From Cellulomonas sp. PhB150 (GTDB lineage: Bacteria; Actinomycetota; Actinomycetes; Actinomycetales; Cellulomonadaceae): a stretch of 64,000 bases of DNA. The stretch's first letter is position 1. Each line of letters opens with the position of its first letter. The position numbers and the translations under genes were made by a program. Positions 1 through 9,800 of this stretch are shown here, piece by piece. The DNA is taken from the NCBI RefSeq assembly GCF_003755175.1, contig NZ_RKHX01000002.1:372001-436000 (forward strand). Reading direction: 5' to 3'. A model generated the notes under the pieces. That model saw nothing but the letters and a program-made list of their open reading frames with translations, did not search any database and was not told the DNA's origin.

Positions 1-95
1 CCGAGCAGGCCGCGACCGAGGGCGTGACGGACTCCGCCACGGACATCTCGTCGGTCGCCGGCGGCTCGGACACCGAGGACGACGTCAAGGCCTGA
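1..95 (+). CDS. tig: C-terminal end of probable trigger factor (partial)
   Basis: Only the last 30 codons are present, running into the window from the left and ending at TGA 93-95. The tail is acidic and low in complexity (it ends TEDDVKA). Trigger factor, the ribosome-bound folding chaperone, usually precedes clpP1-clpP2-clpX in actinobacteria and often has an acidic tail. The identity therefore rests on position and composition, since no catalytic or PPIase domain lies inside the window. Confidence 0.6.
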   Translation, partial: EQAATEGVTDSATDISSVAGGSDTEDDVKA

Positions 96-104
96 CGCAC
101 CACC

Positions 105-142
105 CGAAGGGGCCTCGCCGCGACCGCGGTGGGGCCCCTTCG
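105..142 (+). terminator. hairpin terminator after tig
   Basis: Perfect 10-bp arms, CGAAGGGGCC at 105-114 and GGCCCCTTCG at 133-142, enclose an 18-nt GC-rich loop 10 bp past the upstream stop codon. There is no U tract, a form common in high-GC actinobacteria. Confidence 0.65.
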
Positions 143-163
143 TCGTCCGCCTGCGCGGTGCTG

Positions 164-222
164 CGCCGACAGCGAAAACGGCCCCGAGCGGGACTGGGAC
201 CGCCCCGTGGTCGCGTTAGGGT
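164..222 (+). promoter_or_regulatory. clpP1P2 promoter with ClgR-like site
   Basis: CGCCGACAGCG at 164-174 fits the core CGCYNANRGCG that I recall for ClgR, the actinobacterial activator of clp genes. A TAGGGT box at 217-222 is a good -10 element, which puts transcription start near 229 and the ClgR-like site near -60, suitable for an activator. The match is by eye; the flanking bases fit the longer consensus only in part. Confidence 0.45.
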
Positions 223-309
223 CACTGCAGCGCGAGAGGCGGACCGTCCAGGTCGGCCCCACGCACCGCAGGACAGAGAACGACGCAGCCGCCAGACGAA
301 GGAGCCTTC

Positions 310-927
310 GTGAACCAGAACGTGCCGGCGATGGCCCGGAACGACTCCCCGGCCTTCGGCCTCAACGACAGCATCTACAACCGACTGCTGCGCGAGCGCA
401 TCATCTGGCTCGGCTCCGAGGTCCGCGACGAGAACGCCAACGCGATCTGCGCGCAGATGATGCTGCTCGCGGCGGAGGACCCTGACAAGGACATCTTCCT
501 GTACATCAACTCGCCCGGCGGATCGATCACCGCGGGCATGGCGATCTACGACACCATGCAGTACATCCAGCCCGACGTCGCCACGGTGGCGATGGGCATG
601 GCGGCCTCGATGGGGCAGTTCCTGCTCTCCTCGGGCGCCAAGGGCAAGCGCTACGCGACGCCGCACGCCCGCGTGATGATGCACCAGCCCTCGGGCGGCA
701 TCGGTGGCACGGCCACCGACGTCCGCATCAACGCCCAGCTCATCCTGCACATGAAGACCGTGCTGGCCGAGCTGATCGCCGAGCAGACCGGCAAGGACGT
801 CGAGCAGATCACCGCCGACTCGGACCGCGACCGCTGGTTCACCGCCCCGGAGGCGCTCGAGTACGGGTTCATCGACCACGTCGTGGAGTCGGCGGGATCC
901 GTCGCCGGCGGCGGCGGCACGGCCTGA
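310..927 (+). CDS. clpP1: ATP-dependent Clp protease proteolytic subunit ClpP1
   Basis: 205-aa serine peptidase subunit of the cytoplasmic ClpP1P2 barrel, which degrades unfolded and tagged proteins delivered by ClpX or ClpC. The catalytic triad is visible: Ser100 in GMAASMGQ, His125 in MMHQPSGG and Asp174 in DRDRWF. Length matches the family. The GTG start at 310 has an AAGGAG ribosome site at 299-304. It is first of two clpP genes 33 bp apart, probably one transcript from the promoter near 217. Paired paralogues are normal in actinobacteria, where both subunits are needed for an active mixed barrel. Confidence 0.95.
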   Translation: MNQNVPAMARNDSPAFGLNDSIYNRLLRERIIWLGSEVRDENANAICAQMMLLAAEDPDKDIFLYINSPGGSITAGMAIYDTMQYIQPDVATVAMGMAASMGQFLLSSGAKGKRYATPHARVMMHQPSGGIGGTATDVRINAQLILHMKTVLAELIAEQTGKDVEQITADSDRDRWFTAPEALEYGFIDHVVESAGSVAGGGGTA

Positions 928-960
928 GCCCCTTCCACTCCAGACGCTGAGGAGAATCAC

Positions 961-1683
961 GTGAGCACCGAGTCCCAGTTCATCGCCCGCGCGGGCCGGC
1001 TCGCCGGGCCGTCCGGCTTCGGCGGGTTCGCCCCCGCCGCGCCCTCGTCGCGCTACGTCCTCCCGCAGTTCGAGGAGCGCACCGCCTACGGCTTCAAGCG
1101 CCAGGACCCGTACACCAAGCTGTTCGAGGACCGCATCGTGTTCCTCGGCGTGCAGGTGGACGACGCCTCGGCCGACGACGTCATGGCGCAGCTGCTCGTC
1201 CTCGAGGGCACGGACCCCGAGCGCGACATCACCATCTACATCAACTCGCCCGGTGGCTCGTTCACCGCCCTGACGGCCATCTACGACACCATGCAGTACA
1301 TCAAGCCGGAGATCATGACGGTCTGCCTCGGCCAGGCGGCGTCCGCCGCGGCCGTGCTGCTCGCCGCCGGCTCGCCGGGCAAGCGCCTCGCGCTGCCCAA
1401 CGCGCGCGTGCTGATCCACCAGCCCGCGATGGAGGGCGGCGGCTACGCGCAGGCCTCCGACATCGAGATCCACGCCAACGAGCTCATCCGCATGCGGGAG
1501 TGGCTCGAGGAGACGCTCGCGCACCACACGGGCCGCGACCTCGAGCAGGTCCGCAAGGACATCGAGCGCGACAAGATCCTCACCGCCAAGCAGGCGCACG
1601 AGTACGGGATCGTCGACCAGGTGCTCGCCAGCCGCAAGGGCGTGCGGGCCACCACGGTCGAGCCGTCGCAGATCGAGGCGTGA
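961..1683 (+). CDS. clpP2: ATP-dependent Clp protease proteolytic subunit ClpP2
   Basis: 240-aa partner of ClpP1. Triad residues are Ser128 (GQAASAAA), His153 (LIHQPAME) and Asp204 (IERDKIL). About 40 extra N-terminal residues precede the conserved fold, probably a propeptide. The GTG start at 961 follows a GAGGAGAA ribosome site. The AAS-AAA environment around the serine differs from ClpP1 (AAS-MGQ), as expected for the second actinobacterial paralogue. A strong hairpin closes the operon downstream. Confidence 0.95.
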   Translation: MSTESQFIARAGRLAGPSGFGGFAPAAPSSRYVLPQFEERTAYGFKRQDPYTKLFEDRIVFLGVQVDDASADDVMAQLLVLEGTDPERDITIYINSPGGSFTALTAIYDTMQYIKPEIMTVCLGQAASAAAVLLAAGSPGKRLALPNARVLIHQPAMEGGGYAQASDIEIHANELIRMREWLEETLAHHTGRDLEQVRKDIERDKILTAKQAHEYGIVDQVLASRKGVRATTVEPSQIEA

Positions 1684-1697
1684 GCCCGTTCTAGCTC

Positions 1698-1743
1698 CGA
1701 GCGTGCGGTCCGGACCTGCGTCCGGGCCGCACGCTCGAGTTTT
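1698..1743 (+). terminator. Rho-independent terminator after clpP2
   Basis: A 17-bp stem (1698-1714 with 1721-1737, one G-U pair) and a 6-nt loop CCTGCG are followed by AGTTTT. It is the most classical intrinsic terminator in the window and separates clpP1P2 from clpX. Confidence 0.9.
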
Positions 1744-1892
1744 CAGCCAGGTTGGAGCAGGACACGCCGCGCCCGACGACGGGGTACGGCTGACATCGCG
1801 CCCGTCGTGGTGTGCAATGGGGTGGGCGCCCCCGATGCCGGGGGCCAGACGCACCGTCCGTCCGGGCGGCGCACAGATCGAAGGGACATGAC

Positions 1893-3173
1893 GTGGCGCG
1901 AATCGGGGACGGGGCCGATCTCCTCAAGTGCTCGTTCTGCGGCAAGTCCCAGAAGCAGGTCAAGAAGCTCATCGCGGGCCCGGGCGTCTACATCTGCGAC
2001 GAGTGCATCGAGCTGTGCAACGAGATCATCGAGGAGGAGCTCGCCGAGGCCACGGAGGTCGGCCTGGTCGACCTGCCGAAGCCGAAGGAGATCTTCGAGT
2101 TCCTCGAGAACTACATCATCGGCCAGGAGTCCGCGAAGCGGGCCCTGTCGGTCGCGGTGTACAACCACTACAAGCGCATCCAGGCCGGTGAGGGGCTCCG
2201 CACCACCACTGAGGACCACATCGAGATCGCGAAGTCGAACATCCTGCTCGTCGGCCCCACGGGCACGGGCAAGACGTACCTCGCGCAGACCCTGGCCCGC
2301 ATGCTCAACGTCCCGTTCGCGATCGCGGACGCCACGGCCCTCACCGAGGCGGGCTACGTCGGCGAGGACGTCGAGAACATCCTGCTCAAGCTCATCCAGG
2401 CCGCCGACTACGACGTCAAGAAGGCCGAGTCGGGCATCATCTACATCGACGAGATCGACAAGATCGCCCGCAAGAGCGAGAACCCGTCGATCACGCGCGA
2501 CGTCTCGGGCGAGGGCGTGCAGCAGGCGCTGCTGAAGATCATCGAGGGCACCACGGCCTCGGTCCCGCCCCAGGGCGGGCGCAAGCACCCGCACCAGGAG
2601 TTCATCCAGATCGACACGACCAACGTGCTGTTCATCGTCGCCGGTGCGTTCGCCGGCCTCGACGACATCATCGCGGCGCGTGCCCGCAAGCGCGTCGTCG
2701 GGTTCGGCGCACCGCTGGTCGAGGCGCACGACGAGGGCGACCTGTTCTCCGAGGTCCGCCCCGAGGACCTGCAGAAGTACGGCCTGATCCCCGAGTTCAT
2801 CGGCAGGCTCCCCGTCGTGGCGGCCGTCAACCGGCTGGACCAGGACGCGCTCGTGCGGATCCTCACCGAGCCGCGCAACGCTCTGGTCAAGCAGTACCAG
2901 CGGATGTTCCAGATCGACGGCGTCGAGCTGGAGTTCGACGAGGGCGCCGTCGCGGCGATCGCCGACCAGGCGCTCCTGCGCGGAACCGGTGCGCGCGGCC
3001 TGCGGGCCATCCTCGAGGAGGTCCTGCAGCAGGTGATGTTCGAGGTGCCCAGCCGCGACGACGTGGCCCGCGTGCTCATCACGCGCGGCGTGGTGCTCGA
3101 GAACGTCAACCCGACGCTCGTGCCGCGGGACGTCCCGCGCGAGAAGCGACCGCCTCGCGAGAAGAGCGCCTGA
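1893..3173 (+). CDS. clpX: ATP-dependent Clp protease ATP-binding subunit ClpX
   Basis: 426-aa AAA+ unfoldase that feeds substrates to ClpP1P2. An N-terminal zinc-binding domain (Cys13, Cys16, Cys35, Cys38) is followed by Walker A GPTGTGKT (121-128) and Walker B IIYIDEID (182-189). The GTG at 1893 is chosen because the product then begins [18 protein letters not shown], the usual actinobacterial ClpX start, and AAGGGA lies just upstream. An in-frame start 81 bp earlier would add an unconserved Arg/Pro-rich tail. It has its own transcription unit, since the terminator at 1698-1743 separates it from clpP2; a 150-bp leader contains several small GC hairpins. Confidence 0.97.
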   Translation: MARIGDGADLLKCSFCGKSQKQVKKLIAGPGVYICDECIELCNEIIEEELAEATEVGLVDLPKPKEIFEFLENYIIGQESAKRALSVAVYNHYKRIQAGEGLRTTTEDHIEIAKSNILLVGPTGTGKTYLAQTLARMLNVPFAIADATALTEAGYVGEDVENILLKLIQAADYDVKKAESGIIYIDEIDKIARKSENPSITRDVSGEGVQQALLKIIEGTTASVPPQGGRKHPHQEFIQIDTTNVLFIVAGAFAGLDDIIAARARKRVVGFGAPLVEAHDEGDLFSEVRPEDLQKYGLIPEFIGRLPVVAAVNRLDQDALVRILTEPRNALVKQYQRMFQIDGVELEFDEGAVAAIADQALLRGTGARGLRAILEEVLQQVMFEVPSRDDVARVLITRGVVLENVNPTLVPRDVPREKRPPREKSA

Positions 3174-3204
3174 CCGCAGGTCGGTCGCGCCTAGGATCGG
3201 CCCC

Positions 3205-3519
3205 GTGAGCGACCTGCCTGCCCCGATCCCCGCCGACCTCGCACGCCTGCGCGGCAGCATCGACAACATCGATGCCGCCCTCGTCCACCTGCTCGCGGAG
3301 CGGTTCAAGGCGACCCAGCAGGTCGGTCACCTCAAGGCGGCCCAGGGGCTCCCGGCGTCCGACCCCGGCCGTGAGGCCGAGCAGGTCGCCAGGCTGCGGG
3401 ACCTCGCGCACCAGGCGGACCTCGACCCGGTGTTCGCGGAGAAGTTCCTGGCGTTCATCGTCAGCGAGGTCATCCGTCACCACGAGGAGATCGCGCAGGC
3501 GTCGCGAGACGACTCCTAG
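3205..3519 (+). CDS. chorismate mutase (AroQ type)
   Basis: 104-aa all-helical protein that converts chorismate to prephenate for Phe/Tyr synthesis. The pattern LARLRGSIDNIDAALVHLLAERF, then KAAQGLP and a third helix ending FIVSEVIRHHEEIA, is typical of short monofunctional AroQ mutases of actinobacteria. The start is GTG 3205, with a TAGGAT -10 box at 3192-3197 and a 7-nt gap, so the mRNA is probably leaderless. It lies 31 bp after clpX but seems to have its own promoter. Confidence 0.85.
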   Translation: MSDLPAPIPADLARLRGSIDNIDAALVHLLAERFKATQQVGHLKAAQGLPASDPGREAEQVARLRDLAHQADLDPVFAEKFLAFIVSEVIRHHEEIAQASRDDS

Positions 3520-3747
3520 GGCCAGCCGGTCAGGCGCACGCAGGAGCGCGCCGGTGCGCGCAGGTCGTCGAGTCGCGGAAGGTCACGTCCGGGATCGCCA
3601 CGGCGTGCAGCCTGTCGCCGGGACCCGGATCAGGGGTGGCGCGCGGCGGCCAGGTGGGCGAGGGTGGGACGGGTCAGTTCCGGCCGGCCGACAGGGACGG
3701 TACGTGCCCGCGGTCGCCGGTGATCGCCGCTCCCGGAGGTGCTGCCC

Positions 3748-4941
3748 ATGGACCTGCACTGGCTCAAGCCGCTGCTCGGACGCCCGTCCCCCTTCACCAC
3801 CGTCTTCCTCGACGTGACCCGGGCGGAGGTGGCCGGAGAGGCCGAGGCGGCGGACCGGTGGAGGTCGTTGCGGCGCTCGCTCGAGCGCGACGGCGCCCCG
3901 GCGGCCGTGCTGGACGAGATCGGCGAGCTCATCGCCGTCCCCACGGGCGGCCGCGGCCCGCACGGCCGCGTGATCATCGCGGACGCCGAGGGCGTGCGCG
4001 TCGACCGCGTCCTGTCGGAGCCGCCGGCGCAGTCGGTGGGCGTGCACGGCCCGCTGCCCGCACTGCTTCCCGCGATCCGCTCGGCCGACGAGGCCGTCAC
4101 GGCGCTGCTCGTCGTCACCGACCGCACGGGCGCCGACCTGACGTGGCGCTCGCTGGGCGCCGCCACCGAGGGCACGTCCGAGACCGACTCCGTCGAGGGC
4201 GGTCACGACGACGTGCACAAGACCCGGGAGGGCGGCCTCGACCGGCGCAGCCAGACCCGCGCCGAGGACTCCTGGCAGCGCAACGCCGAGGCGGTGGCGG
4301 CCGAGGTCGACCGCCGCGTGCGCGAGAAGGCACCCGACCTGGTGCTCCTCACCGGCGACACGCGTGCCGTCGGGTTCGTGCGTGACGCGCTCGGCCAGGA
4401 GGCACGCAGCCTGCTCGTCGAGGTGGCCGGCGGTGGTCGCGGCGAGGGCGTCAACGCCGCGGCGTTCGAGGCGAAGGTCGCCGAGTCCGTCTCGACGTTC
4501 CGCCAGTCCCGCCGCCAGGAGGTCCTCGACCGGTTCGCGACCGCACAGGGGCGGGGCGAGAACGCGGTCACCTCGCTCGACGACGTCGTCGAGGTGCTGC
4601 GGCGCGGTCAGGTCTCCGAGCTCGTCCTCCACGTCGACGCGCTGTCCGGTGCGCTGGGGGAGCGGGAGCTGTTCGTCGGCCCCGGCCCGCTCGAGCTCGC
4701 GACCAGCGCGGAGGACCTCGCGGCGATCGGCGTCGAGGGGGAGGGGGCGCGCTACACGGCCGACATCGCCCTGGTGCGCGCCGCCCTCGGTCAGGAGGCG
4801 GGCGTGACCTTCGCGGAGGACGGCGCGGTCGACCTCGTCGACGGCGTCGGCGCGCTGCTGCGCTGGTCCGACGGCTCGACGCCCAGCGAAGCCGTGCCGA
4901 CCCAGTCGGGGGACCAGGCGCGGCTGCGGACGGTGGTGTAG
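3748..4941 (+). CDS. eRF1/Vms1-like protein (Rv2629-type, baeRF family)
   Basis: 397-aa protein. A short alpha/beta N-terminal part (PFTTVFLDVTRAE) is followed by an eRF1 domain-2-like region (LVVTDRTGADLTWRSLG) and a domain-3-like C-terminus with VVEVLRRGQVSELVLHVD. This arrangement resembles mycobacterial Rv2629 and bacterial archaeo-eukaryotic release-factor proteins, whose role may be in ribosome or tRNA quality control but is not established. ATG 3748 is preferred because GGAGG at 3735-3739 is 8 nt upstream; GTG 3739 would overlap that site. It ends one base from the convergent acyl-CoA synthetase gene. The 228 bp upstream hold nothing I recognise. Confidence 0.65.
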   Translation: MDLHWLKPLLGRPSPFTTVFLDVTRAEVAGEAEAADRWRSLRRSLERDGAPAAVLDEIGELIAVPTGGRGPHGRVIIADAEGVRVDRVLSEPPAQSVGVHGPLPALLPAIRSADEAVTALLVVTDRTGADLTWRSLGAATEGTSETDSVEGGHDDVHKTREGGLDRRSQTRAEDSWQRNAEAVAAEVDRRVREKAPDLVLLTGDTRAVGFVRDALGQEARSLLVEVAGGGRGEGVNAAAFEAKVAESVSTFRQSRRQEVLDRFATAQGRGENAVTSLDDVVEVLRRGQVSELVLHVDALSGALGERELFVGPGPLELATSAEDLAAIGVEGEGARYTADIALVRAALGQEAGVTFAEDGAVDLVDGVGALLRWSDGSTPSEAVPTQSGDQARLRTVV

Positions 4942-4942
4942 C

Positions 4943-6754
4943 TCAGTCGCCGTGGCGGGTGTCGACGTACAGGGCGTCGACCTCCGCCGCGAAGTCCTTG
5001 AGGACGAGCGCCCGCTTCACCTTCAGGGACGGCGTGAGGTAGCCGTTCTGCTCAGTGAAGTCGGTGTCGAGCACGCGGATCTTGCGGATCGACTCGGCGC
5101 GGGAGACGGCCTCGTTCGTCCGCGCGACCGCCCGGTCCAGGGCCTCGAGCACCTGGGGGTCCTGGCCGGCGGCGTGCGCGTCCATCACGGGCAGGCCGTG
5201 GTTGTGCAGCCAGCCGGGGAGCATGTCGGCGTCGAGCGTGACGAGCGCGCCGACGAACGGTCGCTGGTCGCCGACGACGACGACCTGGCTGACGATCGGG
5301 TGGCCGCGCAGGCGGTCCTCGAGCGCGGCAGGGGCGACGTTCTTGCCGCCCGCGGTGACGATCAGCTCCTTGGTGCGGCCCGTGATGCGCAGGTACCCGT
5401 CGTCGTCCAGCGAGCCGACGTCGCCCGTGCGGAACCAGCCGTCGACGAGTGCCTCGGCGGTCGCCTCCAGGTCGTGACGGTAGCCGCGGAACACGTGCGG
5501 GCCCGAGACCCAGATCTGGCCGTCGTCGTCGACCCGCAGCGCGGTGCCCGGGAACGCGGGGCCGACCGTGCCGACCTTGGTCAGGCCGGGACGGTTGACC
5601 GTCGTGGGCGCGGTGGTCTCGGTGAGGCCGTAGCCCTCCAGGACGCGCACGCCGATCCCGCGGTAGAAGTGGCCGAGGCGCTCGCCCAGGGGCGCGCCGC
5701 CGGAGACGGCCCACTCGCAGCGCCCCCCGAGCGCGGCCCGCAGCCGGGCGTGCACGAGGCGTCCGGCCAGCGCGTGCCGGCTGCGGAGCGCCGCGCTCGG
5801 GCCGGCGGGCTCGTCGAGCGCTCGCGAGTAGTCCTCGGCAGCCTTCGCCGCCCACCGGAACAAGCGCAGCCTCACGCCGGAGCCGGCGGACTGCTCGGCC
5901 GAGTTGTAGACCTTCTCGAACACGCGCGGCACCGCGAGCAGGAAGGTCGGCTGGAACGAGGCCAGGTCGGGCAGCAGGTGCCGGGCGTCCGGTGCGTGGC
6001 CCAGGACCGCGCCCGACGGCACGCACAGCACCTGGATGAAGCGCGCGAAGACGTGCGCGAGGGGCATGAAGAGCAGCGTGCGCGCACCCGGCACGGCGCA
6101 GACGTCGCCGAGGCCGTCGACCGCGTTGAGCGCGAGCGTGACGAAGTTGCCGTGGGTGAGCTCGACGCCCTTGGGCCGGCCCGTGGTGCCCGAGGTGTAG
6201 ATGATCGTCGCGAGGTCGTCGAGCCCGGCCAGCGCGCTGCGGCGCGCGATCTCCTGGTCGTCGACGCCCGCGCCGTCGGCGACCAGCTGGTCGAGCGCGC
6301 CGTCGTCGATCACGAGGACCTGCGCCAGGCCCGGCAGGTCGTCGCGGACCTGGGCGACCGTGCGCGCGTGGGCCGGCGTCTCGACGACCGCCAGCCGCGT
6401 GCCCGTGTCCGAGGCGATCCAGCGCACCTGCTCGGCCGAGTCGGTCTCGTACACCGGCACGCCGATCGCGCCCGCGGCCCAGATCGCGAAGTCGAGCAGG
6501 GTCCACTCGTACCGGGTGCGGGACATGATCGCCACGCGCTCGCCGGGCTCGACGCCGTGCGCGACGAGGCCCTTCGCGAGCGCCGTCACCTGCTCCGCGA
6601 ACGCGGCGACGGAGACCGTGGTCCACGTGCCGTCCGCCTCGTGGCGCTCGGCGAAGACGCCGTCGGGGTCGCGGGCCAGCCGCGCGGCGAGCAGACCGGG
6701 GATGCTGTCGCCCGCGTCCGTGCGGACCGTGCTGGGGGAGCTGAACTCGCGCAT
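4943..6754 (-). CDS. long-chain fatty-acid-CoA ligase / AMP-binding synthetase
   Basis: 603-aa adenylate-forming enzyme. The AMP-binding motif IIYTSGTTGRPKG is at 184-196; downstream are YGLTETTAP and a hinge region GDVGSLDDDGYLRITGRTKE with the GGKNVAP lysine-loop segment. The layout is that of FadD15-like long-chain acyl-CoA synthetases, which activate fatty acids with ATP and CoA. Start ATG 6754 has TAGGGT at 6761-6766 (minus strand) exactly 6 nt upstream, so the mRNA is probably leaderless. It is a monocistronic gene convergent with the eRF1-like gene. Substrate chain length cannot be read from the sequence. Confidence 0.88.
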   Translation of the reverse strand: MREFSSPSTVRTDAGDSIPGLLAARLARDPDGVFAERHEADGTWTTVSVAAFAEQVTALAKGLVAHGVEPGERVAIMSRTRYEWTLLDFAIWAAGAIGVPVYETDSAEQVRWIASDTGTRLAVVETPAHARTVAQVRDDLPGLAQVLVIDDGALDQLVADGAGVDDQEIARRSALAGLDDLATIIYTSGTTGRPKGVELTHGNFVTLALNAVDGLGDVCAVPGARTLLFMPLAHVFARFIQVLCVPSGAVLGHAPDARHLLPDLASFQPTFLLAVPRVFEKVYNSAEQSAGSGVRLRLFRWAAKAAEDYSRALDEPAGPSAALRSRHALAGRLVHARLRAALGGRCEWAVSGGAPLGERLGHFYRGIGVRVLEGYGLTETTAPTTVNRPGLTKVGTVGPAFPGTALRVDDDGQIWVSGPHVFRGYRHDLEATAEALVDGWFRTGDVGSLDDDGYLRITGRTKELIVTAGGKNVAPAALEDRLRGHPIVSQVVVVGDQRPFVGALVTLDADMLPGWLHNHGLPVMDAHAAGQDPQVLEALDRAVARTNEAVSRAESIRKIRVLDTDFTEQNGYLTPSLKVKRALVLKDFAAEVDALYVDTRHGD

Positions 6755-6791
6755 GCGCAGACCCTATCGGCGCGCACCGGGCACGACGACG

Positions 6792-6839
6792 GGCACGACG
6801 ACGGGCGGGGCCCGAGTGGTCCCCGCCCGTCGTCGTGCC
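6792..6839 (-). terminator. hairpin terminator of the pectate lyase gene
   Basis: Perfect 19-bp arms (6792-6810 with 6821-6839) and a 10-nt loop lie 15 bp beyond the pectinase stop and upstream of the acyl-CoA synthetase promoter. There is no U tract on either strand. A partial copy of the left arm (GGGCACGACGACGGGC) repeats just outside at 6779-6794. Confidence 0.75.
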
Positions 6840-6854
6840 GTCAGGCCCGGTGCG

Positions 6855-9800
6855 TCAGCTCACGGTGCAGGCGGCCCCGTTCAGCGAGAACGCCGTCGGG
6901 CGGGCGTTGGAGCCCGAGTAGCTCGCGCTGAACCCGACGTCGGTGCTCGCGCCCGCGGCGAGGGCGCCGTTCCAGGCCGCGTTGCTCAACGTCACCGCGG
7001 CGCCGGACTGGGCCGGGACCGCACCCCACGCGCTGGAGACCTGCTGGTTCCCCGCGAAGGAGAAGCGCAGCTGCCACCCGGTCAGGGCGGTCCTGCCCGT
7101 GTTGGTGACCTTGATCGCCCCGGTGAAGCCCGAGCCCCAGTCCGACGCCGTGTAGGTCACGGCGCACGCGCCCGTGGTCGAGGTCGGCGTCGAGGTCGGC
7201 GTCGAGGTCGGCGTCGACGTGGGCGTCGAGGTCGGGGTGCTGGTCGGGGTGGAGGTCGGCGTGCTGGTCGGGGTGGTCGTCGGCGTCGGGCTGGTGCCCC
7301 CGAACGTCACCCGCAGCGTGCCGTCGGCCGCGAACGACCAGCCCAGCGCGCCGGCGTAAGCGGAGCACGCGGCAGCGTTCTTGCCCGCCCACCACGCGTT
7401 GTTGCCCTTGTCGGTGCCGACGATGCGGTCGTTGGACCCGCTGTCGCAGGAGACGTTGCCGCTGAACACCGAGGTGCCGCCGTCGAAGTTGAAGTTCCGC
7501 TCGCCGTTGCCGACGCTCACGTTGCCGGAGATGGTCAGGGAGCCCGGGTTGCTGTTGAACGTGAACCCGTGCTTGCCGTTGTCCACCGCGTAGCTGTTCT
7601 TCACGACGTGGTCGACCTTGATGTCCTCGCCGCCCAGCTTGAAGCCGTTGCGGTCACCGGCGCCGGCCTGGCCGCCGTTGCTCAGCGTCCCGTTCTCGTA
7701 CGCCAGCGAGCTCTCGATCGTCACCGGGCTGATCGCTCCGGTGTCGGTCTTGGTGTACAGGTCCCAGCCGTCGTCGATGTTGTTGTGCGAGACGGTGTTG
7801 CGGAACACGTTGCCCGGACCGACGGTGAGCTTGGCCGCGAAGCCGTCCGCATCCTCCCCGTCCGAGTCGACGTTGTCGTGGGACTCGGACGTGATGACAA
7901 GGTTGTTCGAGGGCCAGTCGGCCTTCGGGGTCTCGGTGGCGATGCGGGAGATCTGCAGGCCGCTGTCGCGGTTGTTCCGCGTCACCACACGCTCGATCAC
8001 GTTGTTGCTGCCGCCCACGGAGATCCCGTTGTCGCCCGCCTTCTGCACGACGATGCCGTACAGGCGCCAGTAGTCGGCGTTGAGCGACAGGCCACGGTTG
8101 GTGGACAGCTCGGTCTGGGCGGAGAAGTCCAGCACCGGGGTCTCACCGGGGTAGGCCGACAGCAGCGTGCGGTCGCTCGCCGTGCCGTCGTTCCCCGGGG
8201 CGATGACGATCGTCTGCGACAGGTTGTACGTGCCGCCGCGCAGGAAGATCTCGCCGCCCGAGGCGACCTTGGTGATGGCCGAGGCGAGCGTGGTCGGGCT
8301 GGCCAGCGTCCCCGGGGCGGACGCGCTGCCGCCGGGTGCGACGTACAGCGTGCCGGTGCCGGGCTGTGGGCCCCCGGTCTGGGTGGGGGTCGGCGTGGGC
8401 GACGTGGTGGGCGTCGTCGTCGGGGTGGGCGTCGGCGTGGTGCCGGCGCTCGCGTACGTCTCCAGCTCGGCGATCTGCGGGGTGCCGCTCGCGCCGTTGA
8501 TCTGGAGGGTGACCTTCTTCAGCGACGTCGCCGAGAACGTGATCGTCCCCGCGCCGCTGCCGGTCTTCAGCACGGCGCCGGTGTCACCGTTGAGCAGGCT
8601 CCACGAGCCGAGCCGGCCGGTCGCGCCCGAGGCCTCGACCACGACGACCGACGCGACGGTCGTGGCGGTCGGCCACTTGACGGAGATCGTGCCGGTGGTC
8701 CCGGCGGGCGACCAGTAGGTGGTCCGGTTGCCGTCGATCACGTTGCCGTAGCTCGTGCCGCTCGCCTTGCTCGATCCGTCCGCACCCGCCCCGAGGCTGA
8801 GGTTCGTCCCGCTCGGCGCCGGGGTCGTGGGGTTGGAGGTCGGTGTGGTGGGCGTCGTGGTCGGGCTGCTCGTCGTCGGGTTGGGCGTCTGCGGGGTGCA
8901 GCTCCCGTCCGAGACCTTCAGGCCCTTGTTGGCGCCGGCCGTCGCGGCCACGACGGCCGGCACGCAGCTCGCCGCGTCGAGGGCGTAGGTGTAGGGGATC
9001 GACACGGTGGTCGTCGACGCCATGCCGGGGCCCGCGGGGTTGTTGTCCGCGGCCTTGGCCGTCCACGTGACGTTGTCGAGGATGTTGCCGCTGGTCTGCC
9101 AGTAGCCGGCCGCGTCCGTGTAGAACGTGCCCAGCGGGTCCTGGGAGTTCTGGAAGTAGTTGTTCTCCACCTTCGCCTTGGCGCCGGCACGCGAGTTGAT
9201 GCCGGACTTGACCAGGCCGCGGTAGTGGTTGTCGTACATGTGGGCGATCCCGCCGCGCAGCAGCGGCGCGCGCGAGTCGATGTTGTCGTACAGGTTGTGG
9301 TGGAACGTGATGAAGGAGTTCGACACGTCGGACTCGCTCGATCCGATGAGCCCGCCGCGGCCGGAGTTGCGCAGGATCGAGTAGGACAGCGTCACGTACT
9401 TGACGTCGTCCTTCATGTCGAACAGGCCGTCGAAGCCCTCGTCCTCGCCGCCCGACGCCTCCAGGGTCACGTGGTCCACCCACACGTTGCGGACGGTGGA
9501 CTCCATGCCGATGGCGTCCCCGCCGTTGGACGTGGGCGAGCCCGACTTCTTCACGTTCTTGACGTTGACGTTCTGGATGATGATGTTGCTGGAGTCGCGG
9601 ATGTGGATGCCGATCTGGTCGAACACCGCACTGCCGACGCCCACGAGGGTGACGTTGCTGATCTGCTTCAGCTCGATCACCCCCGCCGCCGTGTTGCAGC
9701 TGCTGCCCGAGACCTTCGCGGTGTTGCCGACCGTGATCGTGCCGGTCACCTCGATGATCAGGGGCGTGCTCGCACTGGCGCGGTTGCACAGCGCCGTGTG

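Noticed and set aside
3520..3747. Gap between chorismate mutase and the eRF1-like gene, checked for a small gene
   Set aside because: Frames on both strands are short or stop early and no motif was recognised. Only the ribosome site GGAGG of the next gene is clear.
7174..7290. Regular 12-bp repeats that could suggest a CRISPR array or minisatellite element
   Set aside because: There are no unique spacers, and the repeats are in frame and code the PTST linker of a secreted enzyme.
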